64,000 nucleotides of DNA. It comes from Nocardioides sp. SYSU D00065. GTDB taxonomy: Bacteria > Actinomycetota > Actinomycetes > Propionibacteriales > Nocardioidaceae. The stretch covers positions 676,413 through 740,412 of the forward strand of contig NZ_JAFMSX010000002.1 in the NCBI RefSeq assembly GCF_017916425.1. Reading direction: 5' to 3'. The notes beneath the pieces are model-generated. The model had not been told where the DNA came from. It worked only from the letters and a program-made list of their open reading frames with translations, and made no database searches. Below are positions 34,935 through 43,136 of the stretch, in pieces. How positions within the stretch are numbered: the first letter of the stretch is position 1; the number at the start of each line of letters is the position of its first letter. Position numbers and translations under genes: made by a program.

Positions 34935-37900
34935 TCAGGCCGGTGCAGCGGACCGCTCCCGTGCTGCGCGGCGTACCGCTCGCCGCTCCTTGCGTCGCTC
35001 GACCAGCAGGTAGAGAGCCGGCACGAGGAGCAGCGTCAGGACGGTCGACGAGACCAGGCCGCCGATCACGACCACGGCGAGCGGCTGGGAGATGAACGCG
35101 CTGCCGCCGGTGACGCCGAAGGCCATCGGGGTCAGGGCGAGGACGGTGGCGAGGGCGGTCATCACGATGGGGCGCACTCGCTTGCCGCCCCCGTCGGCCA
35201 GTGCCTCGACGATGGTGGCGCCCGCCTCGCGGCGCTGGTTGACGAGGTCGATGAGCACGATGGCGTTGGTGACGACGATGCCGACCAGCATCAGGGCGCC
35301 GATCAGCGACGGAACGCCCAGCGGGATGCCCGTGACAGCCAGCAGCAGCATCGCGCCGGTGGCCGCGAACGGCACGGACACCAGCAGGATCAGGGGCTGG
35401 AGGAGTGACCTGAAGGTCGCCACCATGACGACGTAGACGATCGCGATGGCGATGAGGAGGGCGAGACCGAGCTGTCCGAACGCCTCGGCCTGGTCCTCGG
35501 AGACGCCGCCGATGGAGACGTCGGTGCCCTCGGGGAGGGCGAGGTCCTCGACCAGCGCCTGGACGTCCGAGTTCACCGAGCCGAGGTCGTCGGCTGCCGG
35601 CTCGGCGGTGATCGTGACGGTGCGCTCGCCGTCGGAGCGGGTGATCGCGGTCGCGACGTCCCGCTCGACGAGCTCGGCGACCTGTCCGAGCACGGCGCCG
35701 TCACCGACGGGTAGCCGGCGCAGCTCGGCGAGGGACTCCGGCTTGCGGCCGGTGAGCACGACGACGTCGAGCTGCTCGCCACCGACGCTGACCTGGCCGA
35801 CCGGCGGCTGCGCGAGGGACTGGGCGACCACGCCGCCCAGCAGCGCGGAGGTGAGCCCCGACGCCTCCGCCTCGGGGCGAGCGCGGACCGACAGGATGGG
35901 CTGGGCGGTCGCCGCGTCCGAGGTCACGGTGCCCACGCCGTCCACCGACTCGAGCTCGGCCGCGACGAGCTCAGCGGCCTCGTCCAGCCGGGACTGGTCG
36001 GTCGCGGTGACCACGAGCTCCAGCTCGGACGCGAAGCCGGCGTCTCCGGAGGTCACGACGACGTCGCCGGCCGCGTCGGTCAGGTCGGACTCGATCCGCT
36101 CGGCGGCGGCCTCGCTGTCGACGTCCTCGCCGAGCGTGACAGCGAAGGTCGTGGCACCACCGCTGAAGACGGCGGCCATCCCCTCGCCGGAACCGACAGT
36201 GGTCTGGACGGTCTCGACCTCGTCGTCCTCGAGGAGGACCGCCTCGACCTCGCGGGCGGCCGCGTCCTGCCGTGCGAGCGTGGCACCGGGCTCGAGCTCC
36301 TGGGTGACCGTCAGCGTGTTCTGGCCGCTGCTGCCGAGGAAGTTGGTCTTGATGAAGGGAGTGAGCCCCGCGGTCGCCATCAGCACGACGAGCGCGACGG
36401 CGACCGTCCGCCACGGACGGCGGACCACCCAGCGGACTGCGGGGTCGTACGCCCGGCGCAGCCACGACCGATCCTCGCGCGCCTCGGCCGCCGCTCGGAC
36501 CTCGGCCGGGTCCACGACCGCATCGGGGCTCTTGAGGAACCAGTACGCCAGCACCGGGATGATCGTCAGCGACACCAGGAGGGACGCGAGCAGCGCGAGC
36601 GCCACGGTCACGGCGAACGGACGGAAGAGCTCGCCGACCTGGCCGCCGACGATGCCGATGGGCAGGAACACCGCCGCGGTCGCGATCGTGGACGACGTGA
36701 TGGCGCCGCCGACCTCGCGCACGGCGGTGGTGATGGCGGAGACCTTGGCCTCCCCGTAGGAGAGGTGGCGCTTGATGTTCTCGATGACCACGATCGAGTC
36801 GTCGACCACCCGGCCGATCGCCACGGTGAGGGCGCCGAGGGTGAGGATGTTGAGCGTGTAGCCGCCGACCCGCAGGCCGATCAGCGTGATCAGGAGCGAG
36901 AGCGGGATGGACAGCGCGGTGACGAGGGTCGAGCGGACCGAGAAGAGGAACAGCAAGATCACGAGCACGGCGAAGAAGAGCCCGAGCGCACCCTCGGTCG
37001 TCAGGTCCTCCACGGACTTCTCGATGAAGGGTGCCTGGTCGAAGGCGACAGAGAACTCGGCACCGTCGCCGAGGTCCTCCTCCAGCTGCGGGAGCAGCTC
37101 GGTGACCGCGTGGGAGATGTCGACGGTGTTGCCGTCGGGGGTCTTGGTGATCGCGACGGCCAGGCTGGTCTCGCCGTTGGTGCGGGCGTGGGACGACGGG
37201 GGTGTCTGCGCGGTGCGGACCTCGGCGACCTGGCCGAGCGGTCGCGTCCCGGCATCAGGCAGGGACACGGGCACCCGGCGCAGCTCGGCGAGGGTGGTCG
37301 GCGTCGAGCCCACCTGGACCGACAGGCTGGACCCGGCTTCGTCGACGGTGCCCGCGGGGATCAGCGACGCGTTGGACAGCGCGTCGCCCACGCTGGCGGC
37401 GGTCACGCCCAGCTCGCGGGCGTCGGGAGTCAGGGTGATCTCGACGCGGTCGGTGGGAGCGCCGGTGACGTCGACCTGGCGTACGCCCTCGACGTCCTCG
37501 AGCTCCGGGACGACCAGGCGGTCGATCCGCTCGGCGAGCTCGGCCGGAGCAGCGTCCGACGTCACCGCCAGCTGCACCACCGGGAACTGGTCGAAGCTGC
37601 CGGCGAAGACGACCGGCTCGACCGACTCCGGAAGGCCCTGCGCCCCGCTCATCGCGCTCTCGGCCTGCTGCTGCGCGCGGTCGAGGTCGGTCCCGTACTC
37701 GAGGGTGACCAGGACGAGGGAGACGCCGCTGGACGACGTGGAGTCGAGCTGCTCGAGTCCGTCGACGCCCGCCAGCGCCTGCTCGGCGGGCCGGGTGACC
37801 TCCTGCTCCACGGCCTCCGGTGACGCGCCGGCGTAGGGAAGGACGACCCCGACGGCGGGGAACTGCAGGTTCGGGATCAGCTCCTGCTTGAGCGAGCCCA

Positions 37901-37988
37901 TGGACAGCACGCCGAAGATGGCCACCATGACCGTGGAGAGTGCGACGAGCGCGCGGTTGCGCAGGGAGAAGGACGCCAGATGGCCCAC
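34935..37988 (-). CDS. RND-superfamily efflux permease (AcrB/SwrC-like)
   Basis: 1017 residues, duplicated two-half architecture with 12 transmembrane helices: a helix near residue 12, a large external loop, and helices around 320-520, then the same again. The TM4 relay Asp pair is present in VAIGRVVDDSIVVIENIKRHL. No membrane-fusion partner or outer channel is encoded nearby, as expected for a Gram-positive RND pump. The GTG at 37988 is chosen for its AGGAGCT site eight bases upstream; a start at 38030 would run into the MarR operator. It probably exports amphipathic compounds, controlled by the divergent MarR gene. Confidence 0.93.
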   Translation of the reverse strand: MGHLASFSLRNRALVALSTVMVAIFGVLSMGSLKQELIPNLQFPAVGVVLPYAGASPEAVEQEVTRPAEQALAGVDGLEQLDSTSSSGVSLVLVTLEYGTDLDRAQQQAESAMSGAQGLPESVEPVVFAGSFDQFPVVQLAVTSDAAPAELAERIDRLVVPELEDVEGVRQVDVTGAPTDRVEITLTPDARELGVTAASVGDALSNASLIPAGTVDEAGSSLSVQVGSTPTTLAELRRVPVSLPDAGTRPLGQVAEVRTAQTPPSSHARTNGETSLAVAITKTPDGNTVDISHAVTELLPQLEEDLGDGAEFSVAFDQAPFIEKSVEDLTTEGALGLFFAVLVILLFLFSVRSTLVTALSIPLSLLITLIGLRVGGYTLNILTLGALTVAIGRVVDDSIVVIENIKRHLSYGEAKVSAITTAVREVGGAITSSTIATAAVFLPIGIVGGQVGELFRPFAVTVALALLASLLVSLTIIPVLAYWFLKSPDAVVDPAEVRAAAEAREDRSWLRRAYDPAVRWVVRRPWRTVAVALVVLMATAGLTPFIKTNFLGSSGQNTLTVTQELEPGATLARQDAAAREVEAVLLEDDEVETVQTTVGSGEGMAAVFSGGATTFAVTLGEDVDSEAAAERIESDLTDAAGDVVVTSGDAGFASELELVVTATDQSRLDEAAELVAAELESVDGVGTVTSDAATAQPILSVRARPEAEASGLTSALLGGVVAQSLAQPPVGQVSVGGEQLDVVVLTGRKPESLAELRRLPVGDGAVLGQVAELVERDVATAITRSDGERTVTITAEPAADDLGSVNSDVQALVEDLALPEGTDVSIGGVSEDQAEAFGQLGLALLIAIAIVYVVMVATFRSLLQPLILLVSVPFAATGAMLLLAVTGIPLGVPSLIGALMLVGIVVTNAIVLIDLVNQRREAGATIVEALADGGGKRVRPIVMTALATVLALTPMAFGVTGGSAFISQPLAVVVIGGLVSSTVLTLLLVPALYLLVERRKERRAVRRAARERSAAPA

Positions 37989-38033
37989 GAAGAACAGCTC
38001 CTGTGTCTGGGCGCACCCGCGGTCCGCCAAGTC

Positions 38034-38050
38034 GTTAGCCTGATGCTAAC
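38034..38050. promoter_or_regulatory. Putative MarR operator
   Basis: GTTAGC, five bases, GCTAAC: a perfect inverted repeat in the 77-base gap between the divergent RND and MarR genes, ending two bases before the marR -10 box TAGGGT (38053-38058). Binding would cover the marR core promoter and could also block RND transcription. Confidence 0.75.
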
Positions 38051-38052
38051 GG

Positions 38053-38058
38053 TAGGGT
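38053..38058 (+). promoter_or_regulatory. -10 box of the marR gene (leaderless start)
   Basis: TAGGGT, seven bases before the GTG at 38066. Confidence 0.5.
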
Positions 38059-38065
38059 CGATGGC

Positions 38066-38548
38066 GTGAGCAATCGTGAGGACGACGTCCTCGCCGTCGA
38101 GCAGCTCTCGCGACGGCTGCAGGAGGCGTCCGCCGCCGTCCGGGTGGACGAGGTCGTGGCCACGGACCTCTCCATCCAGCAGCTGAAGGTCCTCATGCTG
38201 GTGGAGTACCGCTCTCCCATGACGGCCCACGCCGTCGCCGACGCCCTCGGCGTCAGCGCCGCCACCGTGTCGGGACTCGTGTCGCGCCTCGTGGCCCGCG
38301 ACCTCCTCGTCCAGGAACCGGCGCCGCACGACCGCCGTGCCCTCCACCTGCGCACGACCTCCGCGGGTCGCGAGGCGCTCGAGGAGGTCGCCGCCATGCA
38401 GCTGCGGCACTGGCGCGACGTGGTGCACGGCCTCACCGACGCCGAGGTCGCCGGCCTGCGACTCGGTCTGGCCGGCATCGAGCGCGTGATGCGCGAAGCG
38501 GACGGGGGCGCCGGGATCGCGACGGCTGAGGACGGGCCGAGGGACTGA
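38066..38548 (+). CDS. MarR family transcriptional regulator
   Basis: 160 residues. Winged helix-turn-helix: SIQQLKVLMLVEY, then MTAHAVADALGVSAATVSGLVSRLVARDLLVQ (two helices of the motif), and the wing with DRRALHLRTTSAG. It is divergent from the RND-PAP2 operon, with a perfect inverted repeat in the shared promoter region, so it very likely represses that pump and itself. The inducing ligand is unknown; drugs or phenolic compounds are usual for the family. Leaderless GTG start. Confidence 0.92.
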   Translation: MSNREDDVLAVEQLSRRLQEASAAVRVDEVVATDLSIQQLKVLMLVEYRSPMTAHAVADALGVSAATVSGLVSRLVARDLLVQEPAPHDRRALHLRTTSAGREALEEVAAMQLRHWRDVVHGLTDAEVAGLRLGLAGIERVMREADGGAGIATAEDGPRD

Positions 38549-38584
38549 CGGCAGGGGAGCCGCCCGCGTCCCGCGGCCTGCGGA

Positions 38585-39088
38585 TCACCCAGATGCCCGA
38601 GGGCGCCGGCCGGGCCTCGCCAGGACCGACGGCGGCAGGTCGATGTCGGGGACGAGCTCGCGGAGGAGCGCGCGGACGCGCCCGTCGATGTCGGCGATGA
38701 CGGCGCGCACGGTCTCCTCGTCCTGGCCGCCGGGGTCCGCGACCGGCCAGTCGACGTACCGCACGCCGGGGACGTAGGGGCACTCCTCGCCGCAGCCGAG
38801 GGTGATGGCCATGACGGAGGCCTCGATCGTCTCGCGGGTCAGCCTCGTCGGCGTCTCGGCCGACGTGTCCAGGCCGAGCCTCTCCAGCGCCTGCGCGACC
38901 TCGGGGTGGATGTGCTCGCCCGGCTGGGTGCCGGCCGACAGCGCGAGCACCCGGCCGCGGGCGTAGTGCTCGGCCAGGACCCGCGAGATGACCGAGCGGC
39001 CACCGTTGCGGACGCAGGCGAACACCACCTGCGGGACAGCAGCGCTCGAGGCGGCCGCGGCGGCGGACGTGGTGTCGAGGTCGCTCAT
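38585..39088 (-). CDS. arsC: Arsenate reductase (low-molecular-weight phosphatase fold)
   Basis: 167 residues. The P-loop CVRNGGRS (Cys-x5-Arg) starts near residue 24, with the later ITLGCGEECPYVPG (a second pair of Cys) and VADPGGQDEE containing the catalytic Asp. This is the actinobacterial type thought to use mycothiol/mycoredoxin or thioredoxin. The ATG at 39088 has GGAG seven bases upstream; an ATG at 39094 overlapping the acr3 stop is the alternative. It is the last gene of the arsenic operon. The N-terminal 20 residues are Ala/Ser-rich and outside the fold. Confidence 0.92.
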   Translation of the reverse strand: MSDLDTTSAAAAASSAAVPQVVFACVRNGGRSVISRVLAEHYARGRVLALSAGTQPGEHIHPEVAQALERLGLDTSAETPTRLTRETIEASVMAITLGCGEECPYVPGVRYVDWPVADPGGQDEETVRAVIADIDGRVRALLRELVPDIDLPPSVLARPGRRPRASG

Positions 39089-39090
39089 CG

Positions 39091-40233
39091 TCATGCTCCA
39101 GTCGTGGCGGGGGTGGGGGTCGTCTCGCCGGGTGCGGGCCGGAACCAGCGCCGCGCCCAGAGGCTGACGTAGACCAGGCCGACCAGCACGGGCACCTCGA
39201 TGAGGGGCCCGACGACGCCTGCCAGTGCCTGGCCGGAGGTGACGCCGAAGACGCCGATGGCCACCGCGATGGCCAGCTCGAAGTTGTTGCCCGCCGCCGT
39301 GAACGACACGGCGGTGGCGCGCTCGTAGTCGAGGCCGAGCGCCTTCGTGAGCAGCATCGAGCCGCCCCACATGAGCAGGAAGTACGCCAGCAGCGGCAGC
39401 GCGATGCGCGCGACGTCGAGGGGCTGGTGGGTGATGGTGTCGCCCTGGAGGGCGAAGAGCAGCACGATGGTGAACAGCAGCCCGTACAGGGCGCTCGGGC
39501 CGATGCGGGGAAGGAACCTCTCCTCGTACCACTCGCGCCCCCTGGCGCGCTCGCCGAGTGTGCGGGTGAGGAACCCGGCCAGGAGCGGGATGCCGAGGAA
39601 GACCAGGACCGACTTCGCGATGGACCACATGGACACGTCGAGGGCCGACTGCTCGAGGCCGAGCCAGCCGGGAAGGACCTCGAGGTAGAAGTAGCCGAGG
39701 ACCGCGAAGGCGACGATCTGGAAGACCGCGTTGAGCGCGACGAGGACCGCCGCGGCTTCGCGGTCGCCACACGCGAGGTCGTTCCAGATCAGCACCATCG
39801 CGATGCAGCGCGCGAGGCCGACGATGACGAGGCCGGTGCGGTACTCGGGCAGGTCGGGCAGCATCAGCCAGGCGAGGGCGAACATCAGCGCCGGCCCCAG
39901 CACCCAGTTGAGGACGATGGACGTGGCGAGCATGCGCCGGTCGCCGGTGACGTGCCCGAGCTCGTCGTAGCGGACCTTCGCCAGGACCGGGTACATCATC
40001 ACCAGCAGCCCGATCGCGATGGGTAGCGACACCGAGCCGACCTCCACCGCCGCGAGGGCGTCGCCGAGACCGGGGAGCCAGCGGCCGAGCAGCAGCCCGC
40101 CGAGCATCGCGACGCCGATCCACACGGGGAGGAACCGGTCGAGCGTGGAGAGGCGGTGCAGGACGTCGTCGCCGGCGTCCGTCCGGGTCCGGGCGGCGCT
40201 GCTGTGGGGTGTGTCGGGCGTGGTGTGTGTCAT
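39091..40233 (-). CDS. acr3: ACR3-family arsenite efflux transporter
   Basis: 380 residues, about ten transmembrane helices. Family motifs are RCIAMVLIWNDLACGD (the essential Cys is in GLARCIAMV) and FTAAGNNFELAIAVAIGVFG. It expels arsenite produced by ArsC, driven by the proton gradient. The ATG overlaps the stop of the upstream ArsR-ArsC gene, and arsC follows two bases after its stop, so this is a tight three-gene arsenic operon. Confidence 0.95.
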   Translation of the reverse strand: MTHTTPDTPHSSAARTRTDAGDDVLHRLSTLDRFLPVWIGVAMLGGLLLGRWLPGLGDALAAVEVGSVSLPIAIGLLVMMYPVLAKVRYDELGHVTGDRRMLATSIVLNWVLGPALMFALAWLMLPDLPEYRTGLVIVGLARCIAMVLIWNDLACGDREAAAVLVALNAVFQIVAFAVLGYFYLEVLPGWLGLEQSALDVSMWSIAKSVLVFLGIPLLAGFLTRTLGERARGREWYEERFLPRIGPSALYGLLFTIVLLFALQGDTITHQPLDVARIALPLLAYFLLMWGGSMLLTKALGLDYERATAVSFTAAGNNFELAIAVAIGVFGVTSGQALAGVVGPLIEVPVLVGLVYVSLWARRWFRPAPGETTPTPATTGA

Positions 40234-40964
40234 GCGTCCTTCTCGGAGGGGGCGTGCGGGATGCCTCGCTGCGCCGCGGCGTCGAGGCGCGGCGCGAGGT
40301 CGGCGACGCGGACGGCGATGTCGTCGTAGACGGCGTCGAAGGCGGCATCGGTGCCCTCGGCGAGCGGGTCGGGCACGGACCAGTGGCTCGTCCCAGCCAG
40401 CTGCAGCCGGGTGCTGGGCCCGGCGGGCCCGAGCTCCTCGTGGGCGGCGTCGCACACGGTCACGACGTAGTCGCCGTCGCGGAGCAGGCCGTCCACCGAC
40501 CGCGGCCGCTCCTGCACCAGGGTCAGTCCGTGCCGGCGGGCGGCCGAGACCGCCGCGGGGGCGATCGCCGGTCCCGGGCGGGTGCCGCCCGAGGCGACGG
40601 GGATCGGGCTCGCCCGCTGCCACAGCGCGGCGGCGAACTGGGAGCGCGCCGAGTTGGCGGTGCACACGAACACCACCCGCTCCGCCGCACCGGCGCCGTC
40701 CGTCGCGCCCGGCAGCAAGCCGGTGAGTCCGTCACGGTGCAGCCGGAGATAGGTGCGCCGCCGGTCCGCGTGCGAGCGGTGGCGGGACACGAGGCCCGCG
40801 TCCTGCAGCACCTTGACGTGGTGGGCCACCAAGTTCGACGGGAGGTCCAGCTGCTGGCGCAGCTCGCCCGGGGAAGCGTCACCGGCAACGAGCACGTCCA
40901 CCATGCGCAGCCGGACCGGGTCCGCCAGCGCGGACAGGGCCGCTACCCGCGCGTCGAGCTCCAT
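40230..40964 (-). CDS. ArsR repressor fused to an ArsC-type phosphatase domain
   Basis: 244 residues with two domains. Residues 1-90 are an ArsR winged helix (LSALADPVRLRMVDVLV, then ELRQQLDLPSNLVAHHVKVLQDAGLVS given in two halves by function, and a basic wing). I do not see the classical CVCDL metal motif, so any arsenite site must be elsewhere. Residues 95-235 are a low-molecular-weight phosphatase/arsenate reductase with P-loop FVCTANSARSQ and DPLAEGTDAAF. It heads the operon and could both sense and reduce arsenic. The two domains are in one uninterrupted frame. Confidence 0.9.
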   Translation of the reverse strand: MELDARVAALSALADPVRLRMVDVLVAGDASPGELRQQLDLPSNLVAHHVKVLQDAGLVSRHRSHADRRRTYLRLHRDGLTGLLPGATDGAGAAERVVFVCTANSARSQFAAALWQRASPIPVASGGTRPGPAIAPAAVSAARRHGLTLVQERPRSVDGLLRDGDYVVTVCDAAHEELGPAGPSTRLQLAGTSHWSVPDPLAEGTDAAFDAVYDDIAVRVADLAPRLDAAAQRGIPHAPSEKDA

Positions 40965-40972
40965 GCCGCCCC

Positions 40973-41000
40973 GATTCAGTCAGTCGATGTTGAGTCAATC
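40973..41000. promoter_or_regulatory. Putative ArsR operator (imperfect inverted repeat)
   Basis: Starts GATTCAGTCAG and ends TTGAGTCAATC; 9 of 14 positions are symmetrical. The core TTGAGTCAA (40990-40998) is itself palindromic. It lies 8-36 bases before the ATG of the ArsR fusion gene, where an autorepressor would bind. Confidence 0.5.
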
Positions 41001-41840
41001 CTCACTGACAGAGGCGGCCGGAGCAAGCCCGGGCGCGCCGTGGAGGGGCTCGGCGACCCGGAAGACCGGCCACCCGATCTCGGTGCGCCACTGCGACGGG
41101 TCCGCGGTGTCCCGCGGGCCGACCAGGTACGTCTCGCGCACCGGCCCGGCCACCGCGAGCGCGTTGGCCACGACCCAGGCGCCGACCTCCCCGTAGGTGA
41201 CCTCGATGTCCTCGTGGCCGCCGACGTGCGTCGCGACGGCCAGCTCGACGGAGGGCAGCCTCACCGGGTGCACCCGACCGCGGGTCGGAGGCCGGCTCGT
41301 CGGGCGGTGCACCAGCGCGTGACCGTGGCCGACCTCGAACAGGGCGTTGTCGTAGAGCCCGCCAGGCGGACCGGTCGGCTCCTCGACCGCCGCGTCGAGC
41401 TCGGCCATGGCGCCGGCGTACCAGGCGAGGACGTCGTCGAGGTCGACGTCCGCCTCGACGGCCGCCACCGTGCTGCCGGGCACCGAGCGCAGCTCCACCT
41501 CCACGGGCGCCGGCTCCGGTGCCAGCAGGCGGCGCAGCGACGTCACGGCGGCGCGCGTGCGGTCGAGCTCGGCCTCGAGCCGACGGAGGTGATCCGCGAC
41601 GAGGGCGGCACGGGCGCCGGGATCGGGGGTGCGCAGGATGCTCCGGACCTCGGTGAGCGGGACGTCGAGCTCGCGCAGGCGGTGGATGACCTGGGCGGTC
41701 GGGATCTGCTCGGCGCTGTAGTAGCGGTAGCCGGTCGCGGGGTCCACCGTGGCGGGGACCAGGAGGTCCGCGTCGTGGTAGCGACGCAGCGTCCGGACGC
41801 TCAGGTGCGTCAGGCGGGAGAACTCACCGATCGCCAGCAT
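40995..41840 (-). CDS. MerR-family regulator with GyrI-like effector-binding domain
   Basis: 281 residues. The N-terminal MerR helix-turn-helix reads IGEFSRLTHLSVRTLRRYHDADLL, followed by the YRYYS wing. A coiled-coil dimer helix (residues about 75-110) and a C-terminal GyrI/AraC effector domain with the GLYDNALFEVG and HVGGHEDIEVTYGEVG stretches follow, as in BmrR. It should sense an organic ligand and untwist a promoter with a long spacer. A perfect dyad lies in its own promoter. Its last bases run close to the ArsR operator region. It is divergent from a SnoaL-like gene, a possible target. Confidence 0.88.
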   Translation of the reverse strand: MLAIGEFSRLTHLSVRTLRRYHDADLLVPATVDPATGYRYYSAEQIPTAQVIHRLRELDVPLTEVRSILRTPDPGARAALVADHLRRLEAELDRTRAAVTSLRRLLAPEPAPVEVELRSVPGSTVAAVEADVDLDDVLAWYAGAMAELDAAVEEPTGPPGGLYDNALFEVGHGHALVHRPTSRPPTRGRVHPVRLPSVELAVATHVGGHEDIEVTYGEVGAWVVANALAVAGPVRETYLVGPRDTADPSQWRTEIGWPVFRVAEPLHGAPGLAPAASVSED

Positions 41841-41853
41841 GCCCGCAGTGTGC

Positions 41854-41874
41854 ACCCTCCCCCTGCGGGAGGGT
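41854..41874. promoter_or_regulatory. Dyad in the merR promoter
   Basis: ACCCTCCC, five bases, GGGAGGGT: a perfect inverted repeat. On the minus strand it fills the 19-base space between a TGGACC-like -35 (41872-41877) and a CACACT -10 (41847-41852) that lies six bases before the MerR ATG; 19 bases is the spacer length used by MerR-controlled promoters. Confidence 0.6.
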
Positions 41875-41918
41875 CCAGCGCTTGACCCTCGCCCGGACGT
41901 ACGCCGCACCGTTGCGGC

Positions 41919-42260
41919 ATGACGACATCCACGACGCAGCTGCCCGCCCCCGTCCGCACCTTCCTCGACGCCCACGCCGCCCGCGACACCGAGCGTGCGG
42001 CGCGCACCTTCGCCGCCACCGCCGAGGTCGTGGACGACGGCCGGACGTTCCGCGGCACCGCCGAGGTCCTCGACTTCCTCCGCGGCGCCGGCGCTGAGTA
42101 CACCTACACGACCGAGCTGATCGACGCCCAACGCGTCGACGACGCCCACTGGGTGGCCGTCAACCGGCTGGAGGGCGACTTCCCCGGCGGCGTGGTCGAG
42201 CTCCGCTACCGCTTCACCCTCGTCGACGGCCTCATCGCCGAGCTGGTCATCGCCCCCTGA
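41919..42260 (+). CDS. SnoaL-like (NTF2-fold) protein
   Basis: 113 residues: a first helix VRTFLDAHAARDTERAARTFAATAEVVDDG (described in parts by role) followed by strands, ending YRFTLVDGLIAELVIAP, the typical NTF2/SnoaL layout. Such small proteins are polyketide cyclases, isomerases or ligand binders; no catalytic residues can be assigned. TTGACC at 41882-41887 and CACCGT at 41907-41912 give a -35/-10 pair with a 19-base spacer, six bases before the ATG. That long spacer, beside a MerR gene, suggests MerR control. It lies 36 bases upstream of a lipoprotein gene. Confidence 0.8.
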   Translation: MTTSTTQLPAPVRTFLDAHAARDTERAARTFAATAEVVDDGRTFRGTAEVLDFLRGAGAEYTYTTELIDAQRVDDAHWVAVNRLEGDFPGGVVELRYRFTLVDGLIAELVIAP

Positions 42261-42296
42261 GCGGCTCGCGTTGTCGCCGGTCGCCATACTGGTGGC

Positions 42297-43136
42297 GTGG
42301 GTCGACGAGTCGCGGGTCTGGCACTGGCAGCCGTGGTCCCCGCGCTGGTGGCCGGCTGCAGCTCGGCCGACGCCGAGCAGGTCGCGACCGGGCACAGCCA
42401 CGCTGGCGGCGGCATGGTCTCGATGCCGGTCGGCGACGGCACCCGGGCCAGCGAGGTGGGCTACTCCCTCGACGGCCTCCGGGTGCGGGAGCGGCCCGAG
42501 GGCATCGGTGAGCTGCGCTTCCGCATCGACGACCCCGACGGGGAGCCGGTCACCGACTACGTCGAGGAGCTCACCAAGGAGCTGCACCTCTACGTCGTCA
42601 ACGACGACCTCACGGTCTTCCGCCACCTGCACCCCACGATGGACGAGGACGGCACCTGGACGGCGCCGTTCGACGTGCCCGACGCGGGCGGCTACCGGGT
42701 GATCGCCGAGTTCGTCGCCGTCGACGAGGGGGGCAACGGGGACCACGTGGTGCTGGGACGGCGCGTGGCCCTGTCGCCGGGCGATCCGGGGGACACGGCG
42801 GCCGGGGACCGGGCCGTCGAGGTCACCGTCTCCCAGGCGCCCCGGACGGGGTCCGACGGCGTCCTGCGGCTGATGGTCCGTGACGCCGCCCAGCAGCCGG
42901 TCGACATCGGCACCTACCTCGGCGCGTACGGTCACGTGACGGGGTTCCACACCGGGACCGGCGCCATGGTGCACCTCCATCCGCTCGCCGCGCCCGAGGT
43001 CACCGAGGACGGCTCGGAGCTGACGTTCCACGCCGATGTCGAGGACGCGGGCGACTACCGGCTCTTCGTCCAGGTGCGCGTCGACGGCTTCCTGCACACC
43101 GTGCCGGTCGAGCTCACGGTCGCACCGTCAGCCTGA
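42297..43136 (+). CDS. Secreted lipoprotein, putative metal-associated
   Basis: 279 residues. The GTG start gives a lipoprotein signal with lipobox LVAGC near residue 21. Just after the anchor is a His/Met-bearing segment (GHSHAGGGM), and later ones with HLHP (FRHLHPTM; VHLHPLAA). The body looks like two repeated beta-sandwich halves (ELHLYVVNDDLTVFRHLHP and GYGHV-like YLGAYGHVTGFHTGTG). Metal, especially copper, binding is a guess from these His clusters and from the YcnI-CopCD genes converging on it; the 3' ends overlap by 23 bases. CATACT lies six bases before the GTG. Confidence 0.75.
   Translation: MGRRVAGLALAAVVPALVAGCSSADAEQVATGHSHAGGGMVSMPVGDGTRASEVGYSLDGLRVRERPEGIGELRFRIDDPDGEPVTDYVEELTKELHLYVVNDDLTVFRHLHPTMDEDGTWTAPFDVPDAGGYRVIAEFVAVDEGGNGDHVVLGRRVALSPGDPGDTAAGDRAVEVTVSQAPRTGSDGVLRLMVRDAAQQPVDIGTYLGAYGHVTGFHTGTGAMVHLHPLAAPEVTEDGSELTFHADVEDAGDYRLFVQVRVDGFLHTVPVELTVAPSA

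Noticed and set aside
40230..40964. A sequencing frameshift joining separate arsR and arsC genes
   Set aside because: The fusion is in one clean frame with a natural linker, and ArsR-ArsC fusions are known in actinobacteria.
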